From NCBI GenBank assembly GCA_947623175.1, contig CANQGK010000005.1, positions 39,702-103,701 of the forward strand: 64,000 nt of DNA, given 5' to 3'. A program made the translations under genes and the position numbers. Within the stretch, counting starts at the first letter, position 1. Each line of letters opens with the position of its first letter. The notes under the pieces were generated by a model that was given only the letters and a program-made list of their open reading frames with translations, was not told where the DNA came from and ran no database searches. Positions 19,840 to 29,775 of this stretch are shown here, piece after piece. The DNA comes from an uncultured Clostridia bacterium. Its GTDB lineage: Bacteria; Bacillota; Clostridia; Oscillospirales; Acutalibacteraceae.

Positions 19840-19908
19840 AAATCCTCCGTTCGGATTTTGCTTTGACTTGAAAGTCTTTGCAATTTTCCCAAACGGAGGA
19901 TTTTTATA
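19840..19908. terminator. 12-bp perfect inverted repeat followed by a T-rich run
   Basis: AAATCCTCCGTT ... AACGGAGGATTT TT. Confidence 0.4.
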
Positions 19909-19995
19909 AAAAAGGAAAATAAAGGCTGTGAACCTTAAATGCATATGTTCATAGTCGAGTAAAAACTGTCATAGAATATACATAGGAGTGACGAT

Positions 19996-20241
19996 ATGTA
20001 TATTCCTACGTTGGATTCAAAAGCGGTCGGAAACGTAATTGCATATTTTCGACGAAAAAAAGGGGTATCGCAAGAAGTGCTCAGCGGGTTGGCGGATATC
20101 GGTCGCAGTCACTTAAGCGCTATCGAACGCGGTGAGCGAAAACCCACACTTGAAACCTTGTACAGAATTTGCAAAGCGTTAGACGTAAAGATGAGCACGG
20201 TTATTTTAAAATTGGAAGAACAACTTGATATACAAAAATAA
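19996..20241 (+). CDS. XRE-family HTH transcriptional regulator
   Basis: 81 aa; RRKKGVSQEVLSGLADIGRSHLSAIERGERKPTLETLYRICKALDV. Confidence 0.9.
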   Translation: MYIPTLDSKAVGNVIAYFRRKKGVSQEVLSGLADIGRSHLSAIERGERKPTLETLYRICKALDVKMSTVILKLEEQLDIQK

Positions 20242-20318
20242 ATTTTTATACACTATGGCAAAATATTTTATTTAAACAAACTTTCTGCCGCACGGCAAAG
20301 GACGCCGTGCGGCAGATT

Positions 20319-20960
20319 TTATTTTTCATCTTCGGTTACATCCTCGACAGTTCCCTGCCAGATGACCGTTAAAACGCCGGTTTTTACCGAAACCTCGGCG
20401 GGCTTGCCGGTAAATTCGTTGCTTACCCCTATGGGAAAATCAAATCCCACCTCGGCATTATCCAATTTGTACGAAAGACCTTTAAGGGTAACGCCCGTCG
20501 CCCGCGTCTTTGCGGAAAAGAGCGATATATTTCCCTTTGCGCCTTTTTTGAACTTAAGCTTTCCGTTTTTTAACGCGGTAATACAAAAATCATCGGCGCA
20601 GATATACCCCCTGCCGCCCCTTTCGGCGATATAATTCAAGGTCTGTATATTGGCTAAAGTATGATCGAGTCTGCCGCCGGTACAGCCGTAAATGATAAAC
20701 CTTTTAAATCCTCTTGCAAGCCCCGTTTTTACCGCCAGCATGGTATCGGTATCGTCCTTGCGGACGGCATGCTTTATTATTTCAATATTTTCGGGGATAA
20801 ATCCCAACGAGTCAAAATCCCCAAGACAGAGGTCGGGCGTTATATTAAGCCTTAACGCCTTGCCGTACCCCGCGTCGGCGGCGATCACAAGATCGTCCTC
20901 TGCCTTTTTAAAGTCCTTCGGGAACCCCTCCGCCGCGGAAAATATATAACAGGTTTTCAA
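20319..20960 (-). CDS. thiN: Thiamine pyrophosphokinase
   Basis: AADAGYGKALRLNITPDLCLGDFDSLG; DDTDTMLAVKTGL; GCTGGRLDHTLANI. Confidence 0.92.
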   Translation of the reverse strand: MKTCYIFSAAEGFPKDFKKAEDDLVIAADAGYGKALRLNITPDLCLGDFDSLGFIPENIEIIKHAVRKDDTDTMLAVKTGLARGFKRFIIYGCTGGRLDHTLANIQTLNYIAERGGRGYICADDFCITALKNGKLKFKKGAKGNISLFSAKTRATGVTLKGLSYKLDNAEVGFDFPIGVSNEFTGKPAEVSVKTGVLTVIWQGTVEDVTEDEK

Positions 20961-21087
20961 AAAGTACCACTTCTTTTGTTTTTTCTTATATTCTATTTAA
21001 AAAAATGCCGTAAGTCAATATTAAACTCTTGAATTAACTCTTTTATTATAGTATAATTAATAAAAATATTATTAAAGGATTTTGCTT

Positions 21088-22059
21088 ATGAATTTCACTC
21101 CTGTAGACAATAACGGTCTTGTAGACGGATTTTGCATAATCAAGAGCATCGATAAAAAGACCTCGTCAAAGGGCGACGCCTATCTTGACATGATGCTCGG
21201 CGACAGCGACGGCGAGATAAACGCAAAGCTTTGGCGGTATTCGAAGGAACAGCATGGCGAGTATACCGTAAACGCGCTTGTGAAAATACGCGGTATAATA
21301 TCTCAATACAATGGTACCGACCAGCTTAAAATCGAGCGTATACGCCCCGTTATGCCGGAGGACGGCGTCAATATTTCGGATTACGTCAAAACCGCCGCTT
21401 ATTCGGGAGAGCGCATGTACAACGAGCTTTTGAATATCGCAAACGGCTTTAAGGACGAGGAGCTTCGCAAAATAGTTACCGCCATTTTAACCGACAACCG
21501 GTTAAGACTGCTCTATTGGCCCGCGGCGTTCAAGCTTCACCACGCCATGAACGGCGGACTGCTGCTGCACACCCTATCGGTCGTGCGCTTAGCCCAAAAC
21601 GTATGCAAAATTTATCCCTTTGCCGACGAGGAGCTTTTGATATCCGGCGCCGTGCTTCACGATATAGCGAAGCTCAGCGAATTTGAGGTCGCCGATACGG
21701 GCATTGCAACCGGATATTCCGTAGAGGGCAATCTGCTGGGGCACCTCGCCATGGGAGCCATGGTTATAGAAGGATACGCCGAAAAGCTCGGTATAAGCCG
21801 CCGAACCGCAATGCTTCTCGAGCATATGTGCTTGTCTCATCACGGCGAACCCGAATACGGCGCCGCGGTAAGACCGATGTTTCTCGAGGCGGAGCTTTTG
21901 AGCGAGCTTGACCTTATGGACTCGCGCGTTTTCGAAATGCGCGAAGCCGCCGCCGCGGTAAACAAAGACGATTTTACGGCAAGAATATGGGCTATGGATA
22001 ACCGTAAAATTTTTAACCACGGCAGAAAAAATTTGAATAACGAGCCCGAATTATTTTAA
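21088..22059 (+). CDS. HD-domain 3'-5' exoribonuclease (YhaM-like) with OB fold
   Basis: OB-fold N-terminus (SKGDAYLDMMLGDSDGEINAKLW) and HD motif (LLHTLSVVRLA, GAVLHDIAKLSE). Confidence 0.85.
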   Translation: MNFTPVDNNGLVDGFCIIKSIDKKTSSKGDAYLDMMLGDSDGEINAKLWRYSKEQHGEYTVNALVKIRGIISQYNGTDQLKIERIRPVMPEDGVNISDYVKTAAYSGERMYNELLNIANGFKDEELRKIVTAILTDNRLRLLYWPAAFKLHHAMNGGLLLHTLSVVRLAQNVCKIYPFADEELLISGAVLHDIAKLSEFEVADTGIATGYSVEGNLLGHLAMGAMVIEGYAEKLGISRRTAMLLEHMCLSHHGEPEYGAAVRPMFLEAELLSELDLMDSRVFEMREAAAAVNKDDFTARIWAMDNRKIFNHGRKNLNNEPELF

Positions 22060-22096
22060 CAATATTATTGAATTTAATATAAAGGATTGATAAATT

Positions 22097-22297
22097 ATGA
22101 AAATCACAAAAGACATGCTTATAGGCGACGTACTCGATATCGATACCGGCTGTGCGGAATATTTCTTTGAAATAGGTATGCACTGTCTCGGCTGTCCTTC
22201 CTCGCGCGGCGAAACGATAGCTCAGGCGTGCGCCGTTCACGGTACCGACTGCGACGTACTTGTCGAAAAATTAAACAAATATTTCGAAAACAAGTAA
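22097..22297 (+). CDS. DUF1858-domain protein
   Basis: 66 aa; DMLIGDVLDIDTGCAEYFFEIGMHCLGCPSSRGETIAQAC. Confidence 0.85.
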   Translation: MKITKDMLIGDVLDIDTGCAEYFFEIGMHCLGCPSSRGETIAQACAVHGTDCDVLVEKLNKYFENK

Positions 22298-22992
22298 TGC
22301 CCGCTTTAAGTAAACGGCTTGTTTGCATATCGGAGCTTGTAAAAACGGGCGCCGCCGTTTGCGACGTCGGCACCGACCACGCTTATCTCGCGATAGAGCT
22401 TGCGAAAAGCGGCAAAGCGAAATACGTGATCGCCGTCGACAAGAACGAAAAGCCGCTTCATAACGCCCAAAGAAATTTGAGCCTTGCCGGAGTGAAAAAT
22501 ATCGAGCTTCGCCTCTGCGACGGGCTTTCGGGCGTAAGTCGGGGCGAAGTCGATACGGTTATTATTGCCGGTATGGGCGGAGAGGTAATATCGGGGATTT
22601 TGGAAAGAGGCGGCTTTGTCGCCGCCGAAAAGGGCGTAACCCTTATTCTTCAACCCACTACCTCCCCCGAATTTTTGCGCCGTTTTTTATACTCGAACGG
22701 CTACGAAATTTTAAAAGAAGTGCCGGTATGCGATAATAATAAGCTCTATTCGGTAATGCTTGTAAAGTATACGGGCGAAAGTGCGGAAATGCCCGAAAGC
22801 TTTTATTATATCGGAAAAACCGAGCCTTCGAGTGAAGCGGGGCTTTTATACATAAAAAAACAGCTGGCGCGCTGCAAAAGCTGTATGGACGGTATGGAAG
22901 GCATACCCGAAAAGCGGGCGGAATTTTTACAAAACCGCTGCGCGTATTTCGGGATAAAAAAGTATTTGGAGTCCTTTGAAAATGGCATTTGA
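22297..22992 (+). CDS. trmK: tRNA (adenine(22)-N(1))-methyltransferase (TrmK-like)
   Basis: AAVCDVGTDHAYLAIELAKSGKAKYVIAVDKNEKPLHNAQ, IIAGMGGEVISGIL; ATG overlaps previous stop. Confidence 0.88.
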   Translation: MPALSKRLVCISELVKTGAAVCDVGTDHAYLAIELAKSGKAKYVIAVDKNEKPLHNAQRNLSLAGVKNIELRLCDGLSGVSRGEVDTVIIAGMGGEVISGILERGGFVAAEKGVTLILQPTTSPEFLRRFLYSNGYEILKEVPVCDNNKLYSVMLVKYTGESAEMPESFYYIGKTEPSSEAGLLYIKKQLARCKSCMDGMEGIPEKRAEFLQNRCAYFGIKKYLESFENGI

Positions 22993-24697
22993 CGGTGTGT
23001 TTTTATATAAAACCGCTAATGAGATCGGCGAAGCTTTAAATTCACATATCGATAAAATCTACATGCCCTCGCGCGACGAGCTGGTGCTTTTGCTTCGCAA
23101 AAAAGGCTTCGCAAAGCGGCTTTTGATAAGCGTAAAGCCCGGGTATTCGCGGATCCATTTCACCGAAAACCGGTACGAAAATCCCGCCGCTCCCCCTAAT
23201 TTTTGCATGCTCCTGCGAAAGTATCTCTCCTCCGCGAGGCTTACGGCGATTACACAGCCCGGTTTCGAAAGAATAATCGAGCTTCATTTTACCTCCTTTA
23301 ACGAATTGGGCGACTGCGTAAATCTTCGCCTTATCTGCGAGCTTATAGGCAATCGCGCAAACGTTATTTTGGTAAACGGCGAGGGCAAAATCACGGATTC
23401 CCTGCGACACAGCGACGTCGAAACGGCTGCCCGCCTTATTTTACCGGGCGCTTTGTACGAATATCCCGCAAGGCAGGAGCGGCAGAACCTGCTCTCGTGC
23501 AATATAAGCGAGGTTTGTAAAAAGCTCGCCTTATCTTCCGATAATTTGCCGAAAGCGCTGCTTTGCGAATTTGACGGATTTTCGCCCCTTGTTTGCAGGG
23601 AGATCGAATTTAAAGCGGGCAGGCTTTTGAGCTCCGGCGCGGCGGACGATTCGGAAAGTGCCTTAAATACCGCGCTAAGTGACCTTAAAAGCCTTATTTC
23701 GGGCAAATCCGAGCCCTGCATAGTATACGGAGACGACGGCGCGCCGCTCGAATTTTCGTATACGAATATAGAGCAGTACGGCGGCTATAAAAAACAGCGA
23801 TTTGACAGCATTTCCGCCCTTTTGGACGCCTTTTACGGCGAACGCGACAACGCCTTGCGAATAAACGCCGCCGCCCGAGATATCGTGCGGCTTATAACGA
23901 ATTTAAAATCACGTACCGAAAAGAAATTGGCATTACGGCTTACCGAGCTTAAAAATTGCGAAAACCGCGACACGCTGAGAATTTACGGCGAGCTTTTAAA
24001 AGCCAATCTTCATAATATTCCGAACGGCGCTTCGCAAGCTTTAGTGGAGAATTATTACGACGAGAACTTAAGCAAAATAAAAATTCCGCTTGATCCCGCC
24101 CTTTCGCCCGCCAAAAACGCCGAAAAATATTTTAAAGAGTATAAAAAAACCTATACCGCCGAGCAAACCCTTACCGCCCTTACCGAAAACGACCGCGCCG
24201 AGCTTATTTATTTTGAGTCGGTGCTTGACAGTATTTCGCGCTGTGCGACGCTTTCCGAGCTTGAGGAAATCCGCAGAGAGCTCGGCGACGCCGGATATAT
24301 AAAAAGCTTAAAACCGCCTAAAAAAGCAAGGCCCGTACAGAATAATTTTAAGGAATACCGCTCCCTTGAAGGCTATCGCATATTAGTGGGCAAAAACAAT
24401 ATCCAAAACGATTTGATAACCACCAAGCTTGCCTCAAAAGGGGATTTATGGTTTCATGTTAAAAATATTCCCGGCTCGCACGTAGTGGTTTTCTCGGGCG
24501 GAAACGAGGTATCCGACGAAACCGTTATGTTTGCGGCGACGCTTGCCGCAGGCAATTCAAAAGCGGCAAAATCTTCGCAGGTACCGGTCGATTATACCGT
24601 TATAAAAAACGTTAAAAAGCCGTCGGGCGCAAAACCCGGTATGGTTATTTACACCTCCAACAAAACCGTATTCGTCAATCCGGCGAAGGACTCTTAA
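22982..24697 (+). CDS. rqcH: NFACT / fibronectin-binding family protein (RqcH-like)
   Basis: MAFDGVFLYKTANEIGEAL; C-terminal GYRILVGKNNIQNDLITTKLASKGDLWFHVKNIPGSHVVV. Confidence 0.9.
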   Translation: MAFDGVFLYKTANEIGEALNSHIDKIYMPSRDELVLLLRKKGFAKRLLISVKPGYSRIHFTENRYENPAAPPNFCMLLRKYLSSARLTAITQPGFERIIELHFTSFNELGDCVNLRLICELIGNRANVILVNGEGKITDSLRHSDVETAARLILPGALYEYPARQERQNLLSCNISEVCKKLALSSDNLPKALLCEFDGFSPLVCREIEFKAGRLLSSGAADDSESALNTALSDLKSLISGKSEPCIVYGDDGAPLEFSYTNIEQYGGYKKQRFDSISALLDAFYGERDNALRINAAARDIVRLITNLKSRTEKKLALRLTELKNCENRDTLRIYGELLKANLHNIPNGASQALVENYYDENLSKIKIPLDPALSPAKNAEKYFKEYKKTYTAEQTLTALTENDRAELIYFESVLDSISRCATLSELEEIRRELGDAGYIKSLKPPKKARPVQNNFKEYRSLEGYRILVGKNNIQNDLITTKLASKGDLWFHVKNIPGSHVVVFSGGNEVSDETVMFAATLAAGNSKAAKSSQVPVDYTVIKNVKKPSGAKPGMVIYTSNKTVFVNPAKDS

Positions 24698-24719
24698 CCG
24701 CGCTTTGGGAGATTATTTT

Positions 24720-25505
24720 ATGAAATTAGGTGTTTCTACCGCAAGTTATTATCCGCTCGAAACCGAATATGCCCTCGAAGAGGTGGGAAAAGCCGGCGTT
24801 AAGGAAACCGAGATTTTTTTCAATGCCGAATCGGAATTAAAGCCGACGTTTATTGAGCTTTTGCTCGATATAAAGGAAAGCTTCGGAATTAACGTTTCCG
24901 CGATACACCCCACGATGTCTTTGGCAGAATCCTTTATGATTTTTTCGGCATACGAGCGCAGATTTTACGAGGCGCTCGAAAGCTATAAGCGCTATTCGGA
25001 AATTGCCGCGGTGCTCGGCGCTTCCTACATTATTATGCACGGCGGAAAGCCCAACGGCATATTGAACGACGAAGAATATTGCGAAAAATATATGATTTTA
25101 AAGGAAGCCGCAAAGCGAAACGGCGTCACCGTATTGCAGGAAAACGTCGCGAAATACCGCTCGGGCGATATTGAATTTCTGCGTTCGATGCGGGATATTT
25201 TATCGGACGAGGCGGAATTTTGCTTCGATATAAAGCAGTCCGTCCGCTGTGGGTATTTGCCGCTTCAAATGATGGAAGAATTTTACGGAAATATAAAGCA
25301 TTTTCATATAAGCGACCACTCCCTTGCAAGCGACTGTCAACTGCCTTTTGACGGCAAATTTGACTTTTTAAGCTTTTTTGGATCCCTTAAAGCCAAAAAT
25401 TACACGGGCAGTCTTGTCATAGAAGTATATAAAAACGCATACAAAACCTATGACGAAATAGCCGCGTCCTACAATAAGTTAAACGCTATTGTTAAAAGTT
25501 TATAA
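24720..25505 (+). CDS. Sugar phosphate isomerase/epimerase (AP endonuclease 2-like TIM barrel)
   Basis: MKLGVSTASYYP...IIMHGGK...ENVAKYRSG...FCFDIKQS. Confidence 0.8.
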   Translation: MKLGVSTASYYPLETEYALEEVGKAGVKETEIFFNAESELKPTFIELLLDIKESFGINVSAIHPTMSLAESFMIFSAYERRFYEALESYKRYSEIAAVLGASYIIMHGGKPNGILNDEEYCEKYMILKEAAKRNGVTVLQENVAKYRSGDIEFLRSMRDILSDEAEFCFDIKQSVRCGYLPLQMMEEFYGNIKHFHISDHSLASDCQLPFDGKFDFLSFFGSLKAKNYTGSLVIEVYKNAYKTYDEIAASYNKLNAIVKSL

Positions 25506-25620
25506 TTTTTATATACCGATTTTCGGACGATATCCGTATTGCATTAGCGTCATATCCATGGTATACTATGGTAAAGGGCATCTTTAACCCCTATATTTTA
25601 AAATTACGAGGTGTAATATT

Positions 25621-26358
25621 TTGCGGGAAATTACAATCCTTTCATTAATAGAATTGGCATTAAAGCATATTTTATCGATAGTTATTGCGGGAATTGTTTT
25701 TGCTTTGGCGGCAATAGGTTATTGCAGTTATATTGCCGAACCGCTCTATTCCGCTTCGGGCGCCATTCTTGTTACCAACGGCGCCATAATCACCAATTAC
25801 AACGTCGACGACCTTCCCGAATCCGAAAGGATCCAAAATACCGATATCATAACCTCCCTTAACTTTATTCCAACTGCGGAGCAGATATTGCAGGAAAACG
25901 GGATCTATAAGGAGCTGTCGCAAAAGCTTGACAACAAATATACCTACGGCAAATTATCCGCCATGTCCTCGATAAAAAGTCGGGGCAACAACTCGCTTTA
26001 CATAGACGTAAGCTTTTCCGCCAATTCCGAAAACGAAGCCGTATATCTCGTAAACGAATTTATGGATATAATCCCCTCTTATTTTGAAAAGAAGGTTACC
26101 GGCGTCGCTATTTCCTACGACACGGTAGACAGCGCGGCAAAAATATCCCCGAGGCCTTTCTTCACCGCGGCCGTCGCCGCAATAGTCGGTATGTTGATAG
26201 TCTACTTTATACATTTTGCGATTTTTATGACCAACACCTCAATTAAAAACGAGGATGATTTCAGACAGCGTTTCGACGTTCCCGTGATAGGCTCCATTCC
26301 GGATTTTTCCTACGCCAAGGCTCCGAAATCATACGGTTACAACAATAAGTACGTTTGA
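25621..26358 (+). CDS. Wzz/YveK-type polysaccharide co-polymerase (BY-kinase adaptor)
   Basis: TTG start; two TM segments; C-terminal Tyr-rich tail YGYNNKYV; followed by a BY-kinase. Confidence 0.82.
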   Translation: MREITILSLIELALKHILSIVIAGIVFALAAIGYCSYIAEPLYSASGAILVTNGAIITNYNVDDLPESERIQNTDIITSLNFIPTAEQILQENGIYKELSQKLDNKYTYGKLSAMSSIKSRGNNSLYIDVSFSANSENEAVYLVNEFMDIIPSYFEKKVTGVAISYDTVDSAAKISPRPFFTAAVAAIVGMLIVYFIHFAIFMTNTSIKNEDDFRQRFDVPVIGSIPDFSYAKAPKSYGYNNKYV

Positions 26359-26375
26359 AAGGAATAATAAGAAGT

Positions 26376-27157
26376 ATGCGCACTAAGCTTCAAAAAGATT
26401 CGACGACAAACGAAAACGAAAAGTCCGCTTTAAAGAAGCGGAACGCCGAACGGCTCCTTAATGCAGATAACGCCACCCCCCCCCCCCGTTTACGGTTGTG
26501 GAAGCTTACAAAAACATCCGTTTTCAATTGACTACCGCTTTGGACAAAATCGGAGGAAAAACCGTCGCCATTTCGAGCTCCAACGCCTCCGAGGGTAAAT
26601 CCACCACCTCCGTAAATATTGCGATCACCCTGTCACAGCTTAAGAAAAAGGTGATCATCGTCGATACCGATATCCGCCGCGGAACCATTCATCAGAAGTT
26701 TAAATTGGAAAACGGCGCGGGCTGTTGTGAAATTCTTTCGGGCAGCGCAAAATTAGAGGAATGCATTATAACTCATTCGCCCTATCTTGATATCATCACC
26801 CATGGCAAAAATTTAAGCGAGTCTTCGGAAATTTTCGATTCTTCGCTTTTCGAGGAATTTCTTGAAGCGCTTAAGGCAAAATACGATTATGTTATCCTGG
26901 ACACTCCGCCGATAAACATCGTTTCGGATACGCTGGTAATTTCAAAAAAATGTGACGGACTGTTATTGATAATCCGTTCTTCCTTTACCACCTACAACGA
27001 TTTCAAAAAATCGCTCGATATTACGAAAGAGCTTAACATCAATCTGCTCGGCGTGGTATTGAACGCGGTTAAATCCGAAACTGCCGCATATCATAAATAC
27101 GGCATAAACAAAAAATACGGTTACGACTATTACAAATCCAACCGATACGGCGATTAG
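26376..27157 (+). CDS. CpsD/CapB-type tyrosine kinase (BY-kinase), reading frame interrupted at poly(C)12
   Basis: Walker A SNASEGKSTTSVNIAI, VIIVDTDIRR, YVILDTPP; C-terminal Tyr cluster KYGYDYYKSNRYG; N-terminal leader from ATG 26376 is out of frame with the kinase body. Confidence 0.85.
26476..26487 (+). repeat. Homopolymeric poly(C) tract, 12 nt
   Basis: gccaCCCCCCCCCCCCgttt. Confidence 0.97.
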
Positions 27158-27220
27158 TCTATGCTCGGTGCGGTGATATTTTGATCGCCGCACTGTATGT
27201 TTTTAAAAGGGGGCTTAAGG

Positions 27221-27937
27221 GTGCTTGATATTCATTCGCATATTTTACCCGCCGTCGACGACGGCGCAAGGGATTTGGACGAATCGCTGAAAATACTCGA
27301 ACTTATGCAGTCGCAGGAAATAACCGACGTAATTGCAACTCCGCACTTTTACCCCGCCGAGGATAATCTTGAGGATTTTCGCGCGAGGATAAATTCTGCC
27401 TTCGGGCAATTACAAAAGCTTTCCGCAAAGCCGGGTCTTCCTAAAGTCTATAGAGGTTCCGAAATGCTCTATTTCAGGGGAATCGGCATATCGGAGGATC
27501 TGTCCGATTTTTGCTTGAACGGCTCGTCCTATCTTTTGTTGGAGCTTACCGACTCGTGCATAAACGACGCCCTGTTCGAGGATATTGTAAACTTGCAAAA
27601 CAGTTTGGGTATCACGCCGATAATCGCCCACGTCGAGCGCTACTTTGCGGCGAAAAAATATAAAAAGCTTATCAAATTTTTATCGGAGCAAAGCATTCCC
27701 GTTCAAATAAACGCCGAATCGGTGCTTATGCCCGTATTTGACCGAGTTATTAAAAAGCTGTTTGCTTCTTCCCTTACCTGTATCCTCGCGACCGACTCGC
27801 ATTCCGCCGATTTACGCCCGCCGCACATGGCGCAGGCGCTGGAATACGTCTCGAATATATACGGCGAGCAATACCGTACGCGGCTTATGCAAGCGTCCGA
27901 TAAATTCTATAAAAAAATAATACTCGGCGGTGAATAA
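27221..27937 (+). CDS. CpsB/CapC-type PHP protein-tyrosine phosphatase
   Basis: LDIHSHILPAVDDGARDLDESLKIL, VIATPHFYP, IAHVERY, ATDSHS; GTG start. Confidence 0.9.
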   Translation: MLDIHSHILPAVDDGARDLDESLKILELMQSQEITDVIATPHFYPAEDNLEDFRARINSAFGQLQKLSAKPGLPKVYRGSEMLYFRGIGISEDLSDFCLNGSSYLLLELTDSCINDALFEDIVNLQNSLGITPIIAHVERYFAAKKYKKLIKFLSEQSIPVQINAESVLMPVFDRVIKKLFASSLTCILATDSHSADLRPPHMAQALEYVSNIYGEQYRTRLMQASDKFYKKIILGGE

Positions 27938-27939
27938 GC

Positions 27940-28764
27940 GTGCTGAAAACAAAAAATCTAATACTTGCAAAGCAAAACGACGTTTGGTATATTCAGTTTC
28001 CCAAGCTTTTGAAATGCGGCTCGGTAAAGCACGTTTTTTCCACCCGCCGCGGCGGCGTAAGCAAAGGCGACTTTGCCTCGATGAATTTAAGCTTTTCCCG
28101 AGGCGATGAAAAAGAAAACGTTTTAAAAAATTATGAAATACTTTGCTCGGCGGTCGGAATAAATCCCGCCGATTTGGTACTCGCCAAGCAAACCCACACC
28201 AACAACGTAATAAGCGTTACAAAGGCGCACAAGGGTACCGGCATTACCCTACCCTCCTTTAACGACGTCGACGGGCTTATAACAAACGAGCCGAATGTCG
28301 CCCTCGTAACACAATATGCCGACTGTACTCCCCTTTTGTTCTGCGATCCCGTAAAACGGGTGGTCGCAACTTCTCATGCGGGATGGCGCGGCACCGTAAA
28401 GCTTATCGGCAAGGTTACGGTTGAAAAAATGCGCCGCGACTACGGCTGTAACCCCAAGGACATTATAGCTGGAATAGGGCCGTGCATCGGAAGCTGCTGC
28501 TATGAAGTGGACGCGCCCGTTTATAACGAATTTTGCAAAATTCCGTTTATAAAGCCCGAAAGTATATTCACCGAAAAGCCAAACGGTAAATATATGCTCG
28601 ATTTGGCAAACGCCAATCGCCTTATTTTGATAAACGCCGGCATTCTGCCCGAAAATATCGATATGACCGATATATGTACCTGCTGTAACCGCGACGACCT
28701 TTTCTCCCACCGGGCTTTCGGCGATAAACGCGGTAACCTTGCGGCTGTAATTCAACTGATATAG
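27940..28764 (+). CDS. pgeF: Laccase-domain / YfiH-family purine nucleoside phosphorylase
   Basis: FSTRRGGVSKGDFASMNL, LVLAKQTHTNNV, ADCTPLLFCDP, SHAGWRGTV, CTCCNRDDLFSHR. Confidence 0.92.
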   Translation: MLKTKNLILAKQNDVWYIQFPKLLKCGSVKHVFSTRRGGVSKGDFASMNLSFSRGDEKENVLKNYEILCSAVGINPADLVLAKQTHTNNVISVTKAHKGTGITLPSFNDVDGLITNEPNVALVTQYADCTPLLFCDPVKRVVATSHAGWRGTVKLIGKVTVEKMRRDYGCNPKDIIAGIGPCIGSCCYEVDAPVYNEFCKIPFIKPESIFTEKPNGKYMLDLANANRLILINAGILPENIDMTDICTCCNRDDLFSHRAFGDKRGNLAAVIQLI

Positions 28765-28777
28765 ATATTTTTACGGC

Positions 28778-28813
28778 ATTTATCCCCCACTTCATTTTAA
28801 TTTATATGGGGGA
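28778..28813 (+). terminator. Hairpin between pgeF and LMW-PTP
   Basis: TATCCCCCA...TGGGGGATA inverted repeat. Confidence 0.4.
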
Positions 28814-28851
28814 TAAAAGTGGGAGATAAATTTTATAAGGAGTTATAATGG

Positions 28852-29313
28852 ATGACCAAAATACTTTTTGTCTGCCATGGCAACATATGCCGCAGTCCTT
28901 TGGCGGAGTTTATCATGAAGGAATCGGTCGCAAAAAAGGGCTTAAGCGACGAATTTTACATTTCCTCCTCCGCCGTATCCACGGAAGAAATAGGCAACGG
29001 CGTTTATCCGCCCGTAAAAAGGCTTCTCGAAAAACGCGGAACGGACGTCTCGGCAAAAAGGGCGCGGCAGGTTAAAAAAAGCGATTATACGGATTTCGAT
29101 TATATAGTTTGTATGGATAAAAGCAATCTTCGCGGCATTAAAAAAATCGTAGGCGAGGACGTCCAAAACAAAATTTCCTTACTCCTTGATTTTACTTCGC
29201 ACCCCGCAGACGTCGCCGATCCGTGGTATACACGGGATTTCGAAGCCGCGCTTCGCGATATCGAAAGAGGCTGTGACGCGCTGCTCGATCATATATTAAG
29301 AGCGAAAAATTAA
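28852..29313 (+). CDS. Low-molecular-weight protein-tyrosine phosphatase
   Basis: ILFVCHGNICRSPLAE (CX5R) and VADPWYTRDFE. Confidence 0.93.
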   Translation: MTKILFVCHGNICRSPLAEFIMKESVAKKGLSDEFYISSSAVSTEEIGNGVYPPVKRLLEKRGTDVSAKRARQVKKSDYTDFDYIVCMDKSNLRGIKKIVGEDVQNKISLLLDFTSHPADVADPWYTRDFEAALRDIERGCDALLDHILRAKN

Positions 29314-29400
29314 GCTTTTTTGCGCTGTTTTCGCTTTAAGACAAATTCTTATACGTATGTAATCCGGGAGCGCCGCAATAGGTGTGTCTCGGATTTTTTA

Positions 29401-29775
29401 TTATGCTATACTTAAAACTCCCGGCAGGTTATCTTCCTTGATTTGATGAATTAACATCTTTATTTTGGTATGGTAATCATAAAAGAACTTATTATCCGCA
29501 TAGCCGACGTGCAAAGCAAGCTCTTTTACCGAAAGCTCCATCTCGTCAAGTACGGCATGATTTGTGAATATCGAAAGCGTTTTTTCTCTTTTTTCCCACA
29601 GCTTTTCGAGTTTTTCACAGTAAACGCCCGCATCCTCGCCATTTTCGTAGGCGGTAAGGCAGGAATCAAGCAATTCCTCGGAAGCTTTGCAGGTTTTGCT
29701 TATATTAAGGCTGCCGATGACGTATACGGCAAAAACTGCAAGAAGCAGTAAAGCGGCGGCAATCAATCTTTTCAT
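29401..29775 (-). CDS. DUF4363-like protein
   Basis: 124 aa, N-terminal TM; 4-nt overlap with the upstream DUF421 gene. Confidence 0.65.
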   Translation of the reverse strand: MKRLIAAALLLLAVFAVYVIGSLNISKTCKASEELLDSCLTAYENGEDAGVYCEKLEKLWEKREKTLSIFTNHAVLDEMELSVKELALHVGYADNKFFYDYHTKIKMLIHQIKEDNLPGVLSIA

